Of a stretch of DNA of 64,000 nucleotides, positions 58,373 to 64,000 are shown in pieces. The stretch lies in the NCBI GenBank assembly GCA_963702075.1, contig OY969703.1:1054001-1118000 (forward strand), written 5' to 3'. A program made the position numbers and the translations under genes. The notes beneath the pieces are model-generated. The model had not been told where the DNA came from and did no database searches. It saw nothing but the letters and a program-made list of their open reading frames with translations. Numbering within the stretch: the first letter of the stretch is position 1; every line of letters begins with the position of its first letter. The DNA comes from VAYN01 sp963702075 (lineage in GTDB: Bacteria > Actinomycetota > Thermoleophilia > Solirubrobacterales > 70-9).

Positions 58373-59355
58373 TGAGCGCGATGCTCGACGACGTCCTCGG
58401 TCTTCCCGACCAACTGCGCGACGCGATGTGGCGGCTGGAAACCGCGCGGCTGCAGCCGGCCGAATCGGCCGGCCTGATGGTCTGCGGGATGGGCGGCTCG
58501 GCGATCGGCGGCGAGCTCGCCGCCGGCGCGCTCGGCGACCGCCTGACCAAGCCGATGGTCTCGATCCGCGGCTACGAGTTGCCGAGCTGGACGACGCCGG
58601 AGTGGACCGTGCTCTGCTCCAGCTACTCGGGCAACACCGAGGAGACGCTGGCCTGCTTCGAGGCGGCCGAAGTGCTGGGCGCGCGCCGGATCGTGCTCAG
58701 CACCGGCGGTGCCCTGGTCGAGCGCGCCCGCGAGGCGGGCGTTCCCGTGGTCGCGCCGCCCGGGATCTACCAGCCCCGGGTCGCGGTCGCCTACATGTTC
58801 GTCGCCGCGGCAGAGGCGGCGGCGCTTGCGGGGGCCGCCCCGAGCATCCACACCGAGATCGACGCGGCGGCGGCGTTCCTGGAGCGCGAGCGGGAGGCGC
58901 TGCAGGCGCGGGCTGCCGAGATCGCCGCCGAGCTCGACGGCGCGGTGACGGTGATTTACGGAGCCGACCTGACGGCGCCGGTCGCCCAGCGCTGGAAGAC
59001 CCAGATCAACGAGAACGCGAAGCTTGCCGCCTTCTGCGCCGAGCTGCCGGAGGCCGATCACAACGAGATCTGCGGCTGGACCGGCGACGGGGCCGCGCGG
59101 CTGGCGGCGGTTTTCCTCGAGGACTGCGACCAGCACCCGCGCGAGCGACGGCGCTTCGACCTCACGGCCGGGATCGTCGGCGAGGGAGCGGGCGCGGTGG
59201 TTCGGGTCGAGACGGAGGGGCAGACCCGGGTGGAGCGCCTGCTCTGGGCGATGCTGCTCGGCGACCTGGTTTCGCTCGAGGTCGCTGACAGGCTCGGCGT
59301 CGACCCCGAGCGGATCGAGGCGCTGGACCGGATCAAGGCGGGGATGTCGCAGTGA
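58372..59355 (+). CDS. bifunctional phosphoglucose/phosphomannose isomerase-like (SIS domains)
   Basis: The 327-residue SIS protein has S-S-Y-S-G-N-T-E-E-T-L near residue 83, N-E-N-A-K, and L-P-E-A-D-H-N-E-I with catalytic Glu and His of archaeal/actinobacterial PGI-PMI. It isomerises glucose-6-P or mannose-6-P to fructose-6-P, feeding NDP-mannose synthesis. It is coupled at both ends (TGATG and GTGA). Confidence 0.88.
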   Translation: MSAMLDDVLGLPDQLRDAMWRLETARLQPAESAGLMVCGMGGSAIGGELAAGALGDRLTKPMVSIRGYELPSWTTPEWTVLCSSYSGNTEETLACFEAAEVLGARRIVLSTGGALVERAREAGVPVVAPPGIYQPRVAVAYMFVAAAEAAALAGAAPSIHTEIDAAAAFLEREREALQARAAEIAAELDGAVTVIYGADLTAPVAQRWKTQINENAKLAAFCAELPEADHNEICGWTGDGAARLAAVFLEDCDQHPRERRRFDLTAGIVGEGAGAVVRVETEGQTRVERLLWAMLLGDLVSLEVADRLGVDPERIEALDRIKAGMSQ

Positions 59356-60356
59356 GGGCGATGGTCCTGGCGGCTGGGCTGGGGACGCGGCTGCGGCCGA
59401 TCACCTACGCGATGCCGAAGCCGATGGTGCCGGTGATCAACAAGCCGGTCATGGAGCACATCCTGCGCCTGCTCGCCCGCCACGACTTCACCGAGACGAT
59501 CGCCAATCTGCACTGGTTCCCGGACGTGATCGAGGGTTATTTCGGCGACGGCTCGGGCCAGGGCGTCTCGCTCGCCTACAGCCACGAGGAGCAACTGCTC
59601 GGGACCTCGGGCGGGGTGCGAAACGCCGCCGACTTCCTCGGCGACTCCTTCCTGATCATCTCCGGCGACGCCCTGACCGACATCGACCTCGCGGCGATGC
59701 GCGAGTTCCACGAGTCCCACGACGGGATCGCGACCCTGGCGATGAAGCGGGTGCAGGACACGAGCCAGTTCGGTGTCGCGATAGTCGATTCCGGCGGGCG
59801 GATCCAGGGCTTCCAGGAGAAGCCTGACCCCGCCGAAGCGCTCTCCGACCTCGCCAACTGCGGCATCTACATGTTCCGCAAGGAGATCTTCGACTACTTC
59901 CCCGAGCCGGGGACGAGCATGGCGGCAAAGCCCGACGACCCCGACGGCTTCGCCGACTGGGCGATGGACGTCTTCCCGCGCCTGCTCGACGGCGACGTCC
60001 CCTTCTACTCGCATGAGATCGATGCCTACTGGAACGACATCGGCAACCTCGAGGAGCTGCGTGACGGCAACGTCGACGCCCTCACCGGGGCGGTCCAAAT
60101 CGAGCGGGAGGGCGAGCTGGTCGAGGGCTACCGCAGCGGTGAGGACCCCGGCGACGAGGGCCCCCTCGTCGGCCCCGTCCTCCTCGGTCCCGGCTGCGAG
60201 ATCGGCGACGACGTCCGCATCGACGGTCCCTCGATCGTCGGCGACGGCGTCCGCGTCGGCGACGGCGTCCGTCTAAAAGAAGTAATCGCCCTCCCCGGCG
60301 CCGAGATCCCCGCCAACGCGGTCCTAATCGGCGCCATCGCCGCCGCCCGCGGCTGA
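59352..60356 (+). CDS. second sugar-1-phosphate nucleotidyltransferase
   Basis: The 334-residue protein has A-A-G-L-G-T-R-L-R-P-I-T, M-P-K-P-M, and L-I-I-S-G-D-A-L-T-D, and ends in a short hexapeptide-repeat region (about 270-330). It is distinct from the previous pyrophosphorylase, especially in the insertion around residues 190-210. The sugar and base are uncertain (glucose, mannose or heptose type). GTG 59352 overlaps the isomerase stop (GTGA). Repeat copy A3 starts about 20 nt after its stop. Confidence 0.88.
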   Translation: MRAMVLAAGLGTRLRPITYAMPKPMVPVINKPVMEHILRLLARHDFTETIANLHWFPDVIEGYFGDGSGQGVSLAYSHEEQLLGTSGGVRNAADFLGDSFLIISGDALTDIDLAAMREFHESHDGIATLAMKRVQDTSQFGVAIVDSGGRIQGFQEKPDPAEALSDLANCGIYMFRKEIFDYFPEPGTSMAAKPDDPDGFADWAMDVFPRLLDGDVPFYSHEIDAYWNDIGNLEELRDGNVDALTGAVQIEREGELVEGYRSGEDPGDEGPLVGPVLLGPGCEIGDDVRIDGPSIVGDGVRVGDGVRLKEVIALPGAEIPANAVLIGAIAAARG

Positions 60357-60377
60357 CGGAGCGGGACCGGGCGCGGG

Positions 60378-60516
60378 GGAGGGTGCCGGTGCCCCTCCTC
60401 CGGAATTGACCTCCCCTCCGCTTTGCTGCGGGGAGAACATGCAGCGCGGCTCCGCCGCGCCCAAGATCAGATTGCATGTCGCCGAACATTCCTCCGGAGG
60501 GGCACCGGCACCCTCC
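60378..60516 (+). repeat. structured repeat family A, copy 3
   Basis: In the third copy the outer arms are GGAGGGTGCCGGTGCC / GGCACCGGCACCCTCC, exact complements. Inner stems are CTCCCC/GGGGAG and GCGCGGC-TCC-GCCGCGC. The conserved blocks are as in copies at 30739 and 53131, on the same strand and after the 3' end of a plus-strand operon. Confidence 0.87.
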
Positions 60517-60618
60517 TTCGGAACGGTTGGGGCAGACGCGCGAGAGCGAAACCGAGTTTTGCCCCACCCTGGTGGGGTCAAAGCCGGATGCGCTTCTCGA
60601 GCTCCAGCTAGTTGTTCG

Positions 60619-60663
60619 CGAGACCGCAAAAACCCCTTTTCAAGAGGAGTTTTTGCGGTCTCG
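60619..60663. repeat. 15-bp-arm palindrome upstream of comF
   Basis: CGAGACCGCAAAAAC (60619-60633) and its exact reverse complement (60649-60663) flank a 15-nt loop that can pair further with a mismatch. An imperfect hairpin (about 60547-60594, tip CCCCAC-CCTG-GTGGGG) precedes it. Confidence 0.65.
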
Positions 60664-60763
60664 GGGGATCAGGAGGCTGGGGTCTCAGTTTCGACACAGA
60701 GGCGCGCCTGAAGATTTGCTTTTTGCGCGCCATACGTGCGCTCTTGCTCGGCAGGGTTGCGGC

Positions 60764-61387
60764 ATGGAGGTGGCGAGGGCTGTTGCGATTGCTTTGGTGC
60801 CGCCGCTTTGTGCGGCTTGTGGGCGGGTCTGCCGCCCTGAAGCTGTGCTCTGCAATCGGTGTGGGAGGCGCTTGGACAGGGCTGAGCCGTTCCTGGGTTC
60901 GGGGCCGGCGGGGTTGGACAAGGCTTGGTCTTCGGCGCCTTACGAGGGGGTGGCGCGGGACCTGGTGGGGGCTTTGAAGTTCCGGCGGTTGCTGCCGGTC
61001 GCTGACCTGATGGCCGAACGGATCGAATGGATGGCACCCGCGCACATGTTGAGCGGCACGATCGTGCCGGTGCCGCCGGCTCCCGTGCGCCTGCGCCGGC
61101 GTGGGTTTGATCCCGCCGGGGAGCTGGCGGCAGCCTTGGCCGAGCGGCTAAATGCGCCGATCGATTGCTGCCTGGAACGGCGGGGCCGGGGCAGGCAGGC
61201 GGGACGGCGCCGGGTCGAGCGCATCGGGCATCCGCCCCGGATCCACTCCACCGGCCCCGCTCCGCGCAGCGCCCTGCTGGTCGACGACGTGCTCACCACC
61301 GGGGCGACCCTCACGGCCTGCGCTCGGGCGCTTCGGGCCGCGGGGTCGTCTCGGGTGGTGGCGGTGACTTTCTCCCGGCGCCTCTAG
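60764..61387 (+). CDS. comF: ComF-family phosphoribosyltransferase-like protein
   Basis: The 207-residue protein has an N-terminal zinc-finger-like segment (C-A-A-C-G-R-V-C, then C-N-R-C) and a C-terminal PRPP-binding loop A-L-L-V-D-D-V-L-T-T-G-A-T. This is the ComF/GntX arrangement, linked to DNA uptake in naturally competent bacteria. ATG 60764 directly precedes the first hydrophobic stretch. The comF, hpf and secA grouping is common in Gram-positives, though hpf here is inverted. Confidence 0.88.
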   Translation: MEVARAVAIALVPPLCAACGRVCRPEAVLCNRCGRRLDRAEPFLGSGPAGLDKAWSSAPYEGVARDLVGALKFRRLLPVADLMAERIEWMAPAHMLSGTIVPVPPAPVRLRRRGFDPAGELAAALAERLNAPIDCCLERRGRGRQAGRRRVERIGHPPRIHSTGPAPRSALLVDDVLTTGATLTACARALRAAGSSRVVAVTFSRRL

Positions 61388-61403
61388 TTGGCTCTCCGCG
61401 GCC

Positions 61404-61763
61404 CTACGGCCGTGCCTCGGCCGGGCGTCCCCGCATCTGGTCGACAAGCCGCCGCGTGCGGCGGCGCTTGCGACGCAGTTCGCGATGCTTCTTCACCTGC
61501 CTGCTCATGTCCTCGGCCAGCTCGTGCACCGAGTGGGTCATCTCCGGGCTGCACTCCCGGGCGTGCAGCGTCACTCCCTTCAAGTAGAACGTCGCCTCCG
61601 CGACCTGGCTGTCGGCGACCCGAGGATTGCGCTCCTCCGAGAGCACCACCTCCAGGGTCGCGAGCGTTGAGACCTGTCGTCCCAGCCGCTGGAAGCGTTT
61701 GCGCACCGTCTCACGCAGCTCGTCGGTCATCTCGACGTTCCTGCCCCGAATCTCAATCCGCAT
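61404..61763 (-). CDS. hpf: ribosome hibernation promoting factor, short form
   Basis: The 119-residue protein begins R-I-E-I-R-G-R-N-V-E-M-T-D-E-L-R-E-T-V and has the HPF/YfiA beta-alpha fold to about residue 95, then a basic tail (R-R-K-R-R-R-T-R-R). It lacks the C-terminal dimerisation domain of the long form usual in actinobacteria. AAGGAGG precedes the ATG. A promoter-like pair on the minus strand is listed separately. Confidence 0.87.
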   Translation of the reverse strand: MRIEIRGRNVEMTDELRETVRKRFQRLGRQVSTLATLEVVLSEERNPRVADSQVAEATFYLKGVTLHARECSPEMTHSVHELAEDMSRQVKKHRELRRKRRRTRRLVDQMRGRPAEARP

Positions 61764-61790
61764 GAGTGCCTCCTTGTGGGTTGTGCAACG

Positions 61791-61819
61791 AGCTTAGACC
61801 CACCACTACCCCGAAACAA
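61791..61819 (-). promoter_or_regulatory. candidate hpf promoter
   Basis: Read on the minus strand, TTGTTT (61814-61819) and TAAGCT (61791-61796) are 17 nt apart, 28 nt before the hpf start. The -35 abuts the palindrome at 61820. Confidence 0.45.
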
Positions 61820-61918
61820 GGGTGCAGATGTCCCCCCGCCAGAGGCTTTGGGTCGCGCCTCCTGAAACGCTGGAACCCTGCACTTCATACGGTCTCTGGC
61901 GAGGGGACATCTGCACCC
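61820..61918. repeat. 25-bp-arm palindrome between hpf and secA
   Basis: The arms 61820-61844 and 61894-61918 are complementary with a single mismatch (core GGGTGCAGATGTCCCC / GGGGACATCTGCACCC), separated by 49 nt. It lies between divergent hpf and secA, just before the secA start region. Confidence 0.7.
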
Positions 61919-61943
61919 ACCCCCACACCGCTACCCTTGAGCA

Positions 61944-64000
<2,057 letters not shown>

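Larger units (their letters stand above)
60357..60763. other. gene-free stretch before comF
   Basis: It holds structured repeat A3 (60378-60516), an imperfect hairpin with a CCCCAC/GTGGGG tip (about 60547-60594), and a 15-bp-arm palindrome (60619-60663). Between 60664 and 60763 I see nothing recognisable. Confidence 0.6.

Overview
The window is about 64 kb of high-GC, gene-dense DNA with short intergenic gaps, many GTG/TTG starts and frequent 1-4 nt stop/start overlaps. Family content and gene order point to an actinobacterium. The strongest evidence is a block with the mycobacterial order rpmE - prfA - prmC - sua5 - wecA/rfe - atp(I)BEFHAGDC, and a methyltransferase - GH57 - GT4 trio that matches Rv3030-Rv3032. 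The yqhQ-like gene between rpmE and prfA, the ETF/ETF-QO set and the overall style suggest class Thermoleophilia (Solirubrobacterales-like). That placement is inference. I see no rRNA, tRNA, CRISPR array, prophage or transposase.

Layout. 1-2.9 kb: 3' end of a gamma-glutamyltransferase, a small membrane protein, an HTH regulator and a divergent class III nucleotide cyclase. 2.9-7.3 kb: two methyltransferases and an alpha-glucan pair (GH57 and GT4). 7.3-14.2 kb: XRE regulator, hexapeptide acyltransferase, MeaB-type GTPase, PRC-barrel protein, DipZ-like thiol-redox protein, and an OmpR-type regulator / kinase / NMT1-like lipoprotein run. 14.2-25.4 kb: mostly catabolic and acyl-CoA metabolism (aldehyde dehydrogenase, HxlR regulator with paired operators, thioesterase, PepA, thiolase, HAD phosphatase, B12-binding mutase subunit, EtfBA, ETF-QO), ending with two small membrane proteins. 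25.4-30.5 kb: a DMT-like transporter, then a tightly overlapping three-gene glycan operon (PLP aminotransferase, epimerase-glycosyltransferase fusion, CE4 deacetylase). 31-34 kb: alpha/beta hydrolase with divergent TetR, and a GGDEF membrane protein. 34-53 kb: the conserved housekeeping block, interrupted first by glyA and exopolysaccharide genes (DUF354, sugar transferase, AsnB) and a lysyl-oxidase-like protein, then by a toxin-antitoxin pair just before the ATP synthase operon. 53-60 kb: M20 peptidase, LCP ligase, UDP-sugar dehydrogenase, two NDP-sugar pyrophosphorylases and a PGI/PMI isomerase. 60-64 kb: comF, hpf and the 5' part of secA.

Together the genes describe an aerobic heterotroph with beta-oxidation electron flow into quinone (thiolase, EtfBA, ETF-QO, F-type ATP synthase) and a large investment in cell-surface glycans (WecA, LCP, Ugd, NDP-sugar enzymes, sugar transferase, glycosyltransferase fusion).

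The least explained signals are non-coding. A roughly 135-nt structured repeat is present in three copies (30739, 53131, 60378); its core is conserved while its stems change sequence and stay complementary. There is also a set of long near-perfect palindromes, two of which lie over or inside coding sequence (start of the GH57 gene; inside prmC). Several genes have a TANNNT hexamer 6-9 nt before the start codon and no Shine-Dalgarno, which suggests leaderless transcripts.
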